NCBI GenBank assembly: GCA_964019655.1
Contig: CAXHTR010000004.1
Location: forward strand, 930,001 to 994,000
Source of the DNA: Perkinsela sp. pyNocScin1
Taxonomy: Eukaryota > Euglenozoa > Kinetoplastea > Prokinetoplastida > Perkinselidae
DNA length: 64,000 nt
Direction of reading: 5' to 3'
Shown: piece after piece, positions 8,913 through 18,045 of the stretch
Position numbering within the stretch: the stretch's first letter is position 1
Layout: each line of letters opens with the position of its first letter
Notes under the pieces: model-generated
What the model saw: only the letters and a program-made list of their open reading frames with translations
Databases searched by the model: none
Told to the model about the DNA's origin: nothing
Made by a program: the position numbers and the translations under genes

Positions 8913-10127
8913 TCACTCCAGCGCATCGATGGGCACTGATAGATCCACCTCCGCCGGGTCATCCTCCGCATCTACTGATTCCATCACAACTTTCTCTCGC
9001 TCGACGATGACCTTTCGGTGCGCCATGACAACATCACCGGGGGCAAAGTGGACCTTCGTGAACTTGTTGCCGAGAAGCTGCACGCGGCGCAAAACCGGAT
9101 TGAGCTTCGGCAGAAACACTTCTCCATCATACAGATTTCGACCGAGATCGAACGTTCGCATGCTTGCGGGAAATCGCTCGATGTCCAGCTTTCCCACGAA
9201 AGCGTTGTCCCGGAGAATGAGGTCGAGCAATCCATCGGGGAGCGCGCTCAGCGATGGCGTGCCGGAACATTTGTTGCTCCCCAGCGATAGCTTCTGTAAG
9301 CTCTCAGGCAAGAACCGAAGCTCTATCATCCCCATAAACTGGTTCCCGTCGAGGTGGAGTCGCTCCAAGCTGGGTGGCAGGCGCTCCAGCATGAGGGACC
9401 CGCGGTACTGATTGCGGCGAAGATTCAGGTGGACAAGCCCGGCCGGCAAATTTTCGAGATGAGCACTTCCGCTCAGCTGATTGCGCTCGAGTACCAGGCG
9501 CGTCAAAGTCGATGGCAGAGCAGTGAGGTCTGTTTCTCCCACAAAGCGGTTCTGGCCGAGATCCAGCCGCTCTAACGATGCAGGCAAGCGTGTGAGGTCA
9601 AGAGAGCCGCTCAGCTGGTTGAGTGTAACGAAGAGGTCGCGCAGGCCCACAGGGAGGCGTTGCAGGTCGAGACTGCCCGAAAAATCGTTGTCGCTGAAGT
9701 CTGCGCACTCGATCCTCCGTGGAAGTGCGCTCAGGTCGAGCGAGCCCTCAAGCCTGTTAAAGTCAAGGCGGAGATTTTCTATATTGTCGTGCAACTTCTG
9801 GAGGTCAAGCGTTCCTGTGAGAAATCGGCCATCGAAATCGAGCATCCGCACGGAAGTCGGGATCAGCCGCAGGTCTGGAAGGGGCACGCCGTCAGCATTT
9901 CGATTTCCTCGAGTAATGAAGAATGCGTCTATTTCAACGAGGGCGCCGTCAGCGTCAAAGTCGACACCGCGCCAGTCTTCGATGGGGAGAAAGTCGCCGT
10001 TTTCGTCCTGGTAGTCATGCAGCGCTGGAAAGTCAGACACAAGCAGCTCGAGGAGCGTTTGCTGCGGCAGCGTCGAAATATCAACGCGGTGGCACATGCT
10101 GTCGGCGCATAGCAGGGCAAAGTGCAT
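8913..10127 (-). CDS. Leucine-rich repeat protein (12 LRRs)
   Basis: 404 residues from the ATG at 10127. The frame extends to 10172 only by a TTG, and MHFALLCADS fits the family N-terminus. The cap is STLPQQTLLELLV, then DWRGVDF and EIDAFF. Twelve very regular 23-residue LRRs follow, for example LPASLERLDLGQNRFVGETD. The C-terminal 40 residues are charged and end in DVSVP-like acidic sequence, without an anchor. The repeats are more regular and more GC-rich than in the other copies, which may mean recent homogenisation. Confidence 0.88.
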   Translation of the reverse strand: MHFALLCADSMCHRVDISTLPQQTLLELLVSDFPALHDYQDENGDFLPIEDWRGVDFDADGALVEIDAFFITRGNRNADGVPLPDLRLIPTSVRMLDFDGRFLTGTLDLQKLHDNIENLRLDFNRLEGSLDLSALPRRIECADFSDNDFSGSLDLQRLPVGLRDLFVTLNQLSGSLDLTRLPASLERLDLGQNRFVGETDLTALPSTLTRLVLERNQLSGSAHLENLPAGLVHLNLRRNQYRGSLMLERLPPSLERLHLDGNQFMGMIELRFLPESLQKLSLGSNKCSGTPSLSALPDGLLDLILRDNAFVGKLDIERFPASMRTFDLGRNLYDGEVFLPKLNPVLRRVQLLGNKFTKVHFAPGDVVMAHRKVIVEREKVVMESVDAEDDPAEVDLSVPIDALE

Positions 10128-10342
10128 GGTGCGTGGATAAGGGAAAGAAATGCAAAATTGAATTGAAGCCAATTGTCCCTGATCTTTCGGTTACTCATGT
10201 GGATCAAGCACAAGAAATCTGCGGTATTCAGACTTTAAAATTTCACAGCCGCATGTGCCTGCAGATTGCACCACCATCGTGAAGCAAAGGCGAACGCCAT
10301 CGATACGGAAGTAAATACCATTCCATCTTTCAACAGCCAGTA

Positions 10343-10846
10343 TTATTCCTTCTTGCTTGCAGCATCTTCTTTCTTCTCTGCCTCTTCGACTGGTATCCTG
10401 CCGATCAGGTGAGGATACGCCTTCGCAAAGGCGTCAAACCCGTCTTTGTAGATCATAACATTGTGGTAGCCGAGGTACCGTAGCGTTGAGTGCGCAACGC
10501 CGAGGCGCGAGCCCTTGTCGGCGTAGCAGACGATGAGATCGCCCTTGTCCGGCATGTCGAGCCCGCACATCTCGAGCAGGCGCTCCTTCGGCTGCGTCAG
10601 CGCGTAGTAGATGTCGTACGACGGCAATACCTGCGCGCCGAGGATCATCCCACTGCGCTCGACCTCGAGGCATGACCGCACGTCGAGGAGGAGAAAGGTG
10701 TCTGAGGCTTTCTGCTGGATGCCGAAGCGGGCGAGCATAGCGCTCGAGTGCTCGCTCTTGAGCGCTGGGGCCCGCTGCGGCGTCGTGATGCGAGCGAATA
10801 AGTCAGTAGTGGAGATGTAGCGAATTCCACCAGTCGCACGAGTCAT
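10343..10846 (-). CDS. Rhodanese-domain protein, possibly CEP41-like
   Basis: 167 residues with one rhodanese domain from about 45 to 150. FLLLDVRS is the strand carrying the conserved Asp-Arg, and LIVCYADKGSRLGVAH holds the active-site loop with a Cys in the expected place. The end DGFDAFAKAYPHLIGRIP resembles the end of the rhodanese domain of CEP41, a centrosome and cilium protein linked to tubulin glutamylation; the N-terminus lacks an organelle signal. The C-terminus is Lys/Glu-rich. A plain sulfurtransferase is the alternative. Rhodanese is well supported, CEP41 only weakly. Confidence 0.75.
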   Translation of the reverse strand: MTRATGGIRYISTTDLFARITTPQRAPALKSEHSSAMLARFGIQQKASDTFLLLDVRSCLEVERSGMILGAQVLPSYDIYYALTQPKERLLEMCGLDMPDKGDLIVCYADKGSRLGVAHSTLRYLGYHNVMIYKDGFDAFAKAYPHLIGRIPVEEAEKKEDAASKKE

Positions 10847-11170
10847 TTCAGATCAATTCTGCACAAAGTCTTTTATGAAGAGAAAAATATCCTGCTATAT
10901 TCTCGTGGAGGGGCTAGACAAAAATTTAGATTCAAGTTCCATACCGAAATAAATGCACTCGTCGACACAGTTTCCCATTTAAGACTTTTTCCTTTCTTGA
11001 GTTTCAAAAACTATAAACACTTGCCCTGCCAAAGAAATATATTCATGCACCGGCAGGCTGACGAAAGCACTGAGTTTACATTCTGAAGACCATCTCTCGC
11101 AACCCCCTTTGTCCGCTGCCTTTCGTCGCTCGACGAGGTACACACGCACCGCACGCGCATAACGCCACAA
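10847..11170. other. Intergenic region with no recognised feature
   Basis: This 324-bp stretch lies between two minus-strand genes. Only short ORFs without family features cross it. No tRNA-like box or repeat was seen. Confidence 0.5.
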
Positions 11171-11953
11171 TCATGACTTTGCCGCTTTGTGGCGATTCTG
11201 CTTTGTGTAATCGCGCACCCACTTGCGCTCGTACCACAACTTGTTGTCCCTTTGCGGTGCCTTTGCTGCTTCCAGTGCCTTGACTGGTTCAGCGTGCAGG
11301 AGAGGGCCAGCGGGGGCGGCCTCGTCAGCGAGCGCGGCATCCGGGATCTCTGGAATGTCCTCGCCCATCTTACCGATCAGGAACGCCGACTGGCTCAGGC
11401 ACTTCTGCTCGAGATCGTCCTCGCCGACCGTGACGCACGTCTGTGCGATGTGGAGCAGCGCGGCGGGGGCGTCCGGGTACGCATGCATCACGCGCGGTGC
11501 GATCCGGCAGCCAGCCTCGACCACCTGGTAGAAGAACCGCTGGTAGTCCTGCGTGTAGTCCTCGAGCGCCGCCTTGTCTTTCGCGCAGAGGTCTGCGAAG
11601 CTTTTGGCAAATCGCACGCAGAGCTGGAGCTTCTGGATGAGCGCCGCGTCGTCCTTTCCCCTCCAGACGGCCTCCATCTTGTGGACGAGTTGGTCCATCT
11701 GCTCGTGTATTGTGAGCTTTTCAAAGTCGTCTGTGTAGCGGAGGTGGGGCGACGACTCGTACGTGTCAGCGTAGACCCCAAAATTCTCGAAGGCCTCGAG
11801 CTCGTGTCCGTAGGACTCGGAAACCTCCGGGTGGCTTCCCATCGAGATCCACGGCATCGTCTGCAGGTGCCCGCGCTTCGCGTTCTTCTGCGACGATCGG
11901 TGGACGACCATCTTTTTTCTGTTGCGGAATAGCGAGGACGTCAAGCGGAGCAT
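11171..11953 (-). CDS. Hypothetical protein, probably mitochondrial
   Basis: 260 residues, not recognised. The N-terminus MLRLTSSLFRNRKKMVVHR is basic and hydroxylated with no acidic residue in 30 positions, typical of a mitochondrial presequence. The middle (about 75-190) is predicted helical with regular hydrophobic spacing. The C-terminus after an Ala/Pro-rich linker is basic (NKLWYERKWVRDYTKQNRH). A lineage-specific mitochondrial ribosome or RNA-processing subunit would fit but is only a guess. It lies 86 bp upstream of nothing but the PWP2 stop on the same strand, as expected for one directional cluster. Confidence 0.7.
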   Translation of the reverse strand: MLRLTSSLFRNRKKMVVHRSSQKNAKRGHLQTMPWISMGSHPEVSESYGHELEAFENFGVYADTYESSPHLRYTDDFEKLTIHEQMDQLVHKMEAVWRGKDDAALIQKLQLCVRFAKSFADLCAKDKAALEDYTQDYQRFFYQVVEAGCRIAPRVMHAYPDAPAALLHIAQTCVTVGEDDLEQKCLSQSAFLIGKMGEDIPEIPDAALADEAAPAGPLLHAEPVKALEAAKAPQRDNKLWYERKWVRDYTKQNRHKAAKS

Positions 11954-12039
11954 CGCATTTCAATAGTTTCAAAGTCTCAAAAAAAAATAAAGAAAAATTG
12001 CACATACGCAAAAATTCAAGAGCTTTCGATTCGACGTGC

Positions 12040-15000
12040 TTACGGACTCACCTTCTTCTGCGCTGGTGTGGCGCACAGGAACGCCAGCGTGTTCGTATTC
12101 TCCTCGACAAGGCGTGCAAGCGACTCAAAATCGGCAAAGAGCGTAGCGAGGCGGTGCAGCCTGTTCGCCATTGTGACGCCGCTCTCGCCGGGGATTCGGC
12201 CGTTTTTCCGGATGATCTGGCCGTGCAGCGCGAGGACCATGCGAACCCACAGCAGAATGCGCTCTATGTGCGCTGTGCAGTCGTACTCGTCAGCCTCGTT
12301 CGCTGCGCCGCCGCGTATCGCCATCTGGAACGCCGTGATGAGCTCGCCGAGCAGCTCGTTGAGGACTGGCTGCGGGATTTGCCCGACGATGCCGCAAATG
12401 TGCTCGCGGGGCACCAGAAGCATCGCCATGCGCGTGTGGGGGCTGAGGCGCAGCGTGACGGCGATGAGAATGGCCTGCAGGTAACGCTCGAGTGGAGCTC
12501 CGCTCTTTTGGTGCGCCTGCAGCTCTTGCAGGAGCGAATTGAGCCTTTCGATAGAGTACTCGCGCATCATACCGGCGAGTGGGCGGAACACAGCGCATGC
12601 TGCGCCGGCGCGCTTCGCGCTGCGGATGCTCGGTAGCGCGAACACGAGAACGCCGCTTGGGGTCGCTGCGACCCACTCTTCCCCACTGCGTGCGAAGACG
12701 AGCGCGTGGACGCCGATGATGCTATCCACGGTCTCCTGCTGGTTGTGGATCTGCGTGTGGTACTTGGCAGTGTAGCGCTTGCTCGCCTCGGCACCGAGGT
12801 CGAGCCGCTTGCCTGCGTTGCTGAGCCACCGGCGCGTGCGGTCCTCCTCGAGGTGGTCGACGTTCTCAAGAAAGCCGCCCGCCTCGTCGACCATCCCAAG
12901 CGCGGCGATGGGGTTGCCCTTGCGCTTGCGCCACGGGTACATGTCGATGTTCCCGTTGATGGAACGGTTGAGGCTCACGTTCCACTTGCGCAGGAGCACG
13001 CCACCGCCCGCGCCCGAGGCGCCGGTGCCCGCGGTGACGTGGTACAGGCAGATGTAGCGCGCGTGCTTGCCAGCGAGCAGCAGACCCATCGAGCTCGGCG
13101 TGAAGCGCATGTGGTCAAAGTAGGCGATGCTCGCGTCGCGGCGGACGATCGGGTTGACGTTGCCAGCGTTGTAGTAATTCTTCTTGTTCTCCTTCATCGT
13201 CGAGACCATGGGCGTCTTCTGCGAGCGCTCTGTCCAGCCGCCCTCAGCGTCGCGCCGCGCGTTCCACGACGAGATAACCTCCCACGGCTCGATCGGTGTG
13301 ACGTCGGTGTTCTCAAGCGATGCAATAGAAGTGCCGGTGATGCGCTCGCAGGCGACAACGTGCACTTCGCCATCCCTGTCAAGCACAGACATCTTCTGGC
13401 CGTCGTCGGCGAACTCGATGTAGAGGCCCTCGGCGTTCAGCGGGATGTGCTCGATGATGACAGGGCGCACGCGGCTGTTCGCGTAGGAGCGCCCGAAGCC
13501 CTTTGGGGCGTACGACTCACCGTCGCCGTCCTCACGGCTCGCGAAGAGCTTCCAAACGATTGTGGCCTTGTCCCACGACGTCGTCGCGAAGAAGAGGCCC
13601 GACGGGTGGAAGTTGATGGACGTTATAGGCGCGGTGTGGCCCGAGCTCAGGCGCTCCATCACTGCGCCCGACTGCGTCGAAAAGACGTAGATGTAGTACG
13701 ACGACTGGACGCTCGCCGACTCGTCCGGCGAGGTCACGACGAAGTCCGTCGCAGCGATGAGCACCTCTTCGCTGTGGTCGAGCGCCATGCACGTGAACGT
13801 CGGGGTAATCGAGCGCATCTGTGGCACGAGCTTTGTCCCATCGCCGTCCGGCTCCGCGACGAGAACCTCCTCCTCGACGGTAAACGTCCGGAAGCAGATG
13901 GCCTTGGCAATGTCATAGCCGCGGATGACGCCGTCTTTCGTGAGCGCGTAGAAGGCGTTGGACTTTGAGCCACCGAGGAGCGCCGTGACGCCCGCTGACA
14001 GGTACGGTGAGAAGTTCTGCTGCGTATTCTCTGAAAGCTTGGAACTGGGCGTCTTCAGCGCGTTTCCAATAAAAGTCTGCATGCACTGCCCGCTCTCTGC
14101 CTCCCAGACTTTGATGCGCCCGTCGTTACCGCCCGTGACAAGATGCCGGCCATCGCTGCTGTACGCGACGGACGTGATGATGTTGTGCGCCGTCTTCCCG
14201 AAGGCGTCGCCAGCGCTGACGTGGCCCTGGCGCATGAAGCTGAAGAGTGAGCGGCGCCAGTCGTACACCATGAGGGTCTGCGCGCGCGGCACGCCGATGG
14301 CGATGAGGCTCGCGCTCGCCGTGCACTGGAGGCTCGTGAGCGGGAAGCACGAGACCGAGACGACGTGCGTGCAGCTCAGCGGAAACAGCCCGTCGCGTGT
14401 GTCCACCTTCGTCATAATGTCGAGCTGAAATACGGCGAGCGTGCCGTCCTCGAGGCCGGTGATGAGCATCTTTGCGTCCTGTGCGAAGGCAGACGAGGCG
14501 ACGTTGGCCCGAATGACTTCCTCTCGCTTCTCGGGGTCGTTTGTAGCCTCTGAGCGCAGCTGCACCTTCCACTGCTGGTCCCACGCTTTGCGGAGCAGGC
14601 GGGCACGAAGATTATCAGCTTCAGGCGATACGTCCGCTGACTCTTCTACATCCATCGCTTCACTTTCTTCACTTTCTTCATTTTTGGTGGCTGCCTCTTG
14701 TGCGGTCATCTTCCGAGCTTCAAACTTCCACCGCTCTGCGTCCTTTCGATCGATGACTGGGCTCCGTTTCCAGAGGGCCACGCGACGGTCGGCTGCGACA
14801 ATAAGGACGAGCGGGTCTTCTTCCTCTGCCGTGTAGACAAAGTACGAGCCGACGACGCGGCTGCGGAGCGTCGCGAATGTCGTCACGAGCTCTCTGCCGC
14901 GCCATGTGTTCGGGCTATCCTCGTCGAGCGTTTCACCATCCCGGTCGTAGGCTTTTTCGCGAGGCAAAATGCGCGCTGTGCTATCGCTGCCGCTCACAAG

Positions 15001-15654
15001 AATGTAGGCGTTGTCAGCTGACCACTCGAGCGATGTGCACTGGGAGTTTGCGAACACGTTCCGGTAGCGATTCACCGAGCGTACAGACTGGTACAGCATG
15101 AGCCCGCCCTTGGGCGTCGTATAAATGTTCACCTCGCCGAGAGCAGTGGCAGTCGCGACAAAGTAACTCACTTGCTTTCCTGGGAGAACGATTGGTGCGC
15201 TGTGATTCAAGACGCTCGGTTGGCTCGGTGCTGCTGACTCTTCTGCCACAAATGGGTGTGAAAAACGTACGACGCACGTCGTCGGATTGAGCGCAACTGT
15301 TTCGAGCGCGATGTCTTTCGTGAGATTACCGAAGAGGCCGAATCCCTTCTCATCAACCACGAGAATCATCTGGTCTGCGCTACTCGCTGGATCGTCGGAC
15401 GGGCGCGTGACGTCAAAGCAGATGATGTTGTGGCAGCTCATCCACGAAGAAACGGAAACGCTGTTCGAACCCTCGACGAGGCTGACACCATCGGCGGTTT
15501 GCCGAAGCGTGCCGAGGTCGTACACAGCGATGCGGTTGTCCATCGGTGAAAAGAGCTCTAGCGACTGCGTGCTCTCGTTTGTGTGCATGCACACATTTCC
15601 ACGCGCGTACCCACCGCCAATAATTCTATCGATTTCGTACTCGGTTTTCAGCAT
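12040..15654 (-). CDS. PWP2: PWP2/UTP1-like WD40 protein of the SSU processome
   Basis: 1204 residues from the ATG at 15654 (the frame reaches 15696 only by TTG). The start matches PWP2: a GGGYARGN turn and then SPMDNRIAVYDL. Two WD40 propellers follow. Clear WD units include SSDGRHLVTGGNDGRIKVWE and SGLFFATTSWDKATIVWK. IICLYHV-type and GEEWVAATPSGVLVF units close the second propeller, and the C-terminal 180 residues form the helical UTP1 tail that binds the UTP-B complex. An acidic insert rich in Glu-Ser near residues 345-375 and other insertions make it about 300 residues longer than yeast or human PWP2. Role: nucleolar processing of pre-18S rRNA with UTP-B. The coding sequence is GC-rich compared with its 3' and 5' neighbours. 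Confidence 0.88.
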   Translation of the reverse strand: MLKTEYEIDRIIGGGYARGNVCMHTNESTQSLELFSPMDNRIAVYDLGTLRQTADGVSLVEGSNSVSVSSWMSCHNIICFDVTRPSDDPASSADQMILVVDEKGFGLFGNLTKDIALETVALNPTTCVVRFSHPFVAEESAAPSQPSVLNHSAPIVLPGKQVSYFVATATALGEVNIYTTPKGGLMLYQSVRSVNRYRNVFANSQCTSLEWSADNAYILVSGSDSTARILPREKAYDRDGETLDEDSPNTWRGRELVTTFATLRSRVVGSYFVYTAEEEDPLVLIVAADRRVALWKRSPVIDRKDAERWKFEARKMTAQEAATKNEESEESEAMDVEESADVSPEADNLRARLLRKAWDQQWKVQLRSEATNDPEKREEVIRANVASSAFAQDAKMLITGLEDGTLAVFQLDIMTKVDTRDGLFPLSCTHVVSVSCFPLTSLQCTASASLIAIGVPRAQTLMVYDWRRSLFSFMRQGHVSAGDAFGKTAHNIITSVAYSSDGRHLVTGGNDGRIKVWEAESGQCMQTFIGNALKTPSSKLSENTQQNFSPYLSAGVTALLGGSKSNAFYALTKDGVIRGYDIAKAICFRTFTVEEEVLVAEPDGDGTKLVPQMRSITPTFTCMALDHSEEVLIAATDFVVTSPDESASVQSSYYIYVFSTQSGAVMERLSSGHTAPITSINFHPSGLFFATTSWDKATIVWKLFASREDGDGESYAPKGFGRSYANSRVRPVIIEHIPLNAEGLYIEFADDGQKMSVLDRDGEVHVVACERITGTSIASLENTDVTPIEPWEVISSWNARRDAEGGWTERSQKTPMVSTMKENKKNYYNAGNVNPIVRRDASIAYFDHMRFTPSSMGLLLAGKHARYICLYHVTAGTGASGAGGGVLLRKWNVSLNRSINGNIDMYPWRKRKGNPIAALGMVDEAGGFLENVDHLEEDRTRRWLSNAGKRLDLGAEASKRYTAKYHTQIHNQQETVDSIIGVHALVFARSGEEWVAATPSGVLVFALPSIRSAKRAGAACAVFRPLAGMMREYSIERLNSLLQELQAHQKSGAPLERYLQAILIAVTLRLSPHTRMAMLLVPREHICGIVGQIPQPVLNELLGELITAFQMAIRGGAANEADEYDCTAHIERILLWVRMVLALHGQIIRKNGRIPGESGVTMANRLHRLATLFADFESLARLVEENTNTLAFLCATPAQKKVSP

Positions 15655-15826
15655 GGTAAATAAAATTCGGTGTGAATAGGTAAAGATTGCTGACAAAATG
15701 AGCGATTTTTGGTTTCAGGGCAAATTCACCAAAAGATGTAGAAGCATTCACCAGGGTGTAGTAGGCGTGATATCAGGTCACTCAGTCCACCAATGCTTAT
15801 AATTTTCGCAAAGAATATGTGTGCGT

Positions 15827-16108
15827 TTACTCGGGCGTTTGTTGCTTCCGCCATGCGTCAATTTTCATGTCTTCTTCGGTCCACTTTTCGATGTCTTTCC
15901 GTAGGCCATACACAACCTGATCGAGTTCGTACCGTCGTTCAGTTTTTTTCGCCATAATGATGTCGTACGCTCTCGTCTTGATAGCGAACAGCTCAACACT
16001 CATGCCAAAGAGGAAATTCACACCGAAGAGTATGCTGAGCTTTGCTGGGAAACTTTGCTGCCGCAGCCATTGAAACATTTGAGGGAAAAAAGATAGAGAA
16101 TCATTCAT
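15827..16108 (-). CDS. Small single-pass membrane protein, SMIM4/UQCC5-like
   Basis: 93 residues. One hydrophobic segment lies near residues 20-42 (SILFGVNFLFGMSVELFAIK), followed by a charged helix (KKTERRYELDQ). The order of F/G-rich membrane segment, G-x-x-x-E, I-K and then a basic ER-Y helix resembles SMIM4/UQCC5, a small inner-membrane protein needed for complex III assembly. A second ATG at 16078 is also possible. Similarity in so short a protein is weak, so the family is inference; the membrane topology is visible. Confidence 0.55.
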   Translation of the reverse strand: MNDSLSFFPQMFQWLRQQSFPAKLSILFGVNFLFGMSVELFAIKTRAYDIIMAKKTERRYELDQVVYGLRKDIEKWTEEDMKIDAWRKQQTPE

Positions 16109-16239
16109 TGAGCTTGGGGTATAAAGCGATCGACATACGCTTAATTTAGCAAGAAATGAACCTATTCAATCTTTTTTGATTTTTCCGAGTTGCAAGATAG
16201 ACCTTCGATTCATAAAATTTCATCTGTTGGTTCGGGCTT

Positions 16240-17307
16240 CTAGCCAAATCCAAAGTCGTCTTCAAGCTGGACGTCATCTTCATCGCTCAGTCTCGTCGCA
16301 TTTTCTGACTGCTCAGCTAGCTTTGCCTTTTTACGATCAGCGAGGGCGTCAATTGCTGATTCTTGCGCTTTGCCGACATAAATTCTCGGCCGAAAGCCTT
16401 TGCTAAAATCGAAGCAGTCCTCGTATTCCCACAATGACTCGTTGCTCGGGGAAAACTCTTCGAGCATCGATGAGCCTGCTCCATCACGTGCAAAAGCAGA
16501 TGAATCACTGGAGCATCGCTGCGATTTATCTCGATTTGCACTGGAGTCCTTTTTGTCAGAGTGCTTTTTATTGAGCATGTAGACTGGTTTTAACTCGGCC
16601 GCGGGAGCTTTCTTTTCCTCTGCATTAAAGAACGACTCGAAGGATCGCTCGAACGCTGTGATAGGAACATCACCCGTTTGAAGAGCGCTTACTGTCACGC
16701 GGGAACAGCTAAGCCGCGTATGCACTCTTTCCATGCGCTTGTCAATAATCTCACGAGAAAGCCTTGTATATGTGGGTATCTTATAGCTCGTTTGTTCGAT
16801 ATTGAACCATTCTGATGAGCTGTATAGGGGCACAACTATGGGTTGAGCTGATGGCCGCTCAAACTTTCTGTCGTATACCTCTTGTGACGATACGAACAAT
16901 TTTTTATAGCTCTCCTTTTCACCCTGACAGTGAAGCTTCTCAACATCGCTTTTCATCGCCTTCTCAAGGATATCGCGTTGACTCGCGTAATGCAAGGTTT
17001 TCCATTTTGATTCATGAAAGAGTGAGAACCCGATACCATAAGGGCCTTGGCGGTTGTCTGGCTGATTGCACGTAACTATAGCCGTACGCTCTTTTTCTAA
17101 GAGAGAAAGAAACGGAAAGGCTTGTATTTCTTGTGTGACAAAGTAGCCCTTTACTTTTGAGCCAAGCGCACCATGTTTTTCAAAGAAATGTCGCGTTCCC
17201 CAGAAATTGCTTGCGTAGCTTTTCTTTTTATCCATAAGCTGCTTTTCAAGGGCTACGACAAAGCTTTTAGGGAAAGGCATTTGTGTCTGAATGTTCACAA
17301 GCTTCAT
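16240..17307 (-). CDS. Hypothetical protein
   Basis: 355 residues, not recognised. The N-terminal two thirds look folded (mixed hydrophobic pattern, for example GPYGIGFSLFHESKW). From about residue 235 to 300 the sequence is Ser/Lys/Asp-rich and probably disordered. The C-terminus has FSKGFRPRIYVGK, a basic segment and an acidic end (DEDDVQLEDDFGFG). No signal or membrane segment is visible. It lies in the minus-strand cluster between the SMIM4-like gene and a mitochondrial-type protein. Confidence 0.7.
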   Translation of the reverse strand: MKLVNIQTQMPFPKSFVVALEKQLMDKKKSYASNFWGTRHFFEKHGALGSKVKGYFVTQEIQAFPFLSLLEKERTAIVTCNQPDNRQGPYGIGFSLFHESKWKTLHYASQRDILEKAMKSDVEKLHCQGEKESYKKLFVSSQEVYDRKFERPSAQPIVVPLYSSSEWFNIEQTSYKIPTYTRLSREIIDKRMERVHTRLSCSRVTVSALQTGDVPITAFERSFESFFNAEEKKAPAAELKPVYMLNKKHSDKKDSSANRDKSQRCSSDSSAFARDGAGSSMLEEFSPSNESLWEYEDCFDFSKGFRPRIYVGKAQESAIDALADRKKAKLAEQSENATRLSDEDDVQLEDDFGFG

Positions 17308-17412
17308 TTTACTACTAATGATATGCTTAAAGAGGCATTGGCCATGAGCTTAAAACTCATCTTGTCATGCTTTTTTACTTATCCTTAAGCTGAAGTACAG
17401 AATCGTGATTCA

Positions 17413-18045
17413 TCAGCCAATTTTTGGTGCCAATGCAAGAATCGGCTCAGCTTCTTGACAGGATTTTGATGTATCAGTTGAGCTCTCTTCAGCTTGTGCA
17501 GCTTCCTTGTTTTCTCGAATATCTGTATCTATCGAGTCACACGCTGACAGCTGCATATTGGTGCGCAAAACCTCAAGTTGTTCGCTTGTGAGCGAAGATA
17601 CTTCCATTTTTGATAGCATCAGGTCAACAGTTTCCTTCGTGAGATTCTCAACGTACCCAGTAGCGTCTTTCAGCGATGCGTGTACCAAATCTCTCACAAA
17701 AGTTTCCTTCTCCGTGTCGCTTTTTGAGGCATTCTGAAGATACGTTTGTGCGTTTCCGTCAACCATGCGCATCTTCATCCCCGGGTTTCGCTTGTCAAGC
17801 TCACGTCGAATTCGTACGACATATTCAGCTGCGATCCCCATTGGTATCTCAACGTCTTCATACGTGAAGGCGGGCTTGGCCCATCCTTTTCTGAAGCGTA
17901 TATGGTCCCAAAATGCCTGGTACGCATCTATGATCTTGTCGATTTGCTGTTCGTCTGCACTTGTAAGCTCATACGGCTTATTCTGGCTACACCAGCGCAA
18001 GGTTGTCGGCAAGAGTCGGGATATCGTCGCGTGAAAACGCCACAT
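17413..18045 (-). CDS. Hypothetical protein with mitochondrial presequence
   Basis: 210 residues. MWRFHATISRLLPTTLRWCSQ is a strong mitochondrial presequence (Arg, Ser, Thr, no acids, amphipathic), and a helical region follows (ADEQQIDKIIDAYQAFWDH). The C-terminal 60 residues are acidic and Ser/Thr-rich. No known domain was recognised. Mitochondrial ribosomal or RNA-editing accessory proteins of kinetoplastids often look like this, but nothing specific shows it. Confidence 0.7.
   Translation of the reverse strand: MWRFHATISRLLPTTLRWCSQNKPYELTSADEQQIDKIIDAYQAFWDHIRFRKGWAKPAFTYEDVEIPMGIAAEYVVRIRRELDKRNPGMKMRMVDGNAQTYLQNASKSDTEKETFVRDLVHASLKDATGYVENLTKETVDLMLSKMEVSSLTSEQLEVLRTNMQLSACDSIDTDIRENKEAAQAEESSTDTSKSCQEAEPILALAPKIG

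Noticed and set aside
10979..11340. Minus ORFs between the rhodanese gene and its neighbour
   Set aside because: They overlap the 3' end of the gene at 11171 in other frames and have no domain.
12706..13968. Long + strand ORF (420 codons) antisense to PWP2
   Set aside because: Antisense shadow of a GC-rich gene; composition is Arg/Val/Ala/His-rich with no domain, while the - strand gives a full PWP2.
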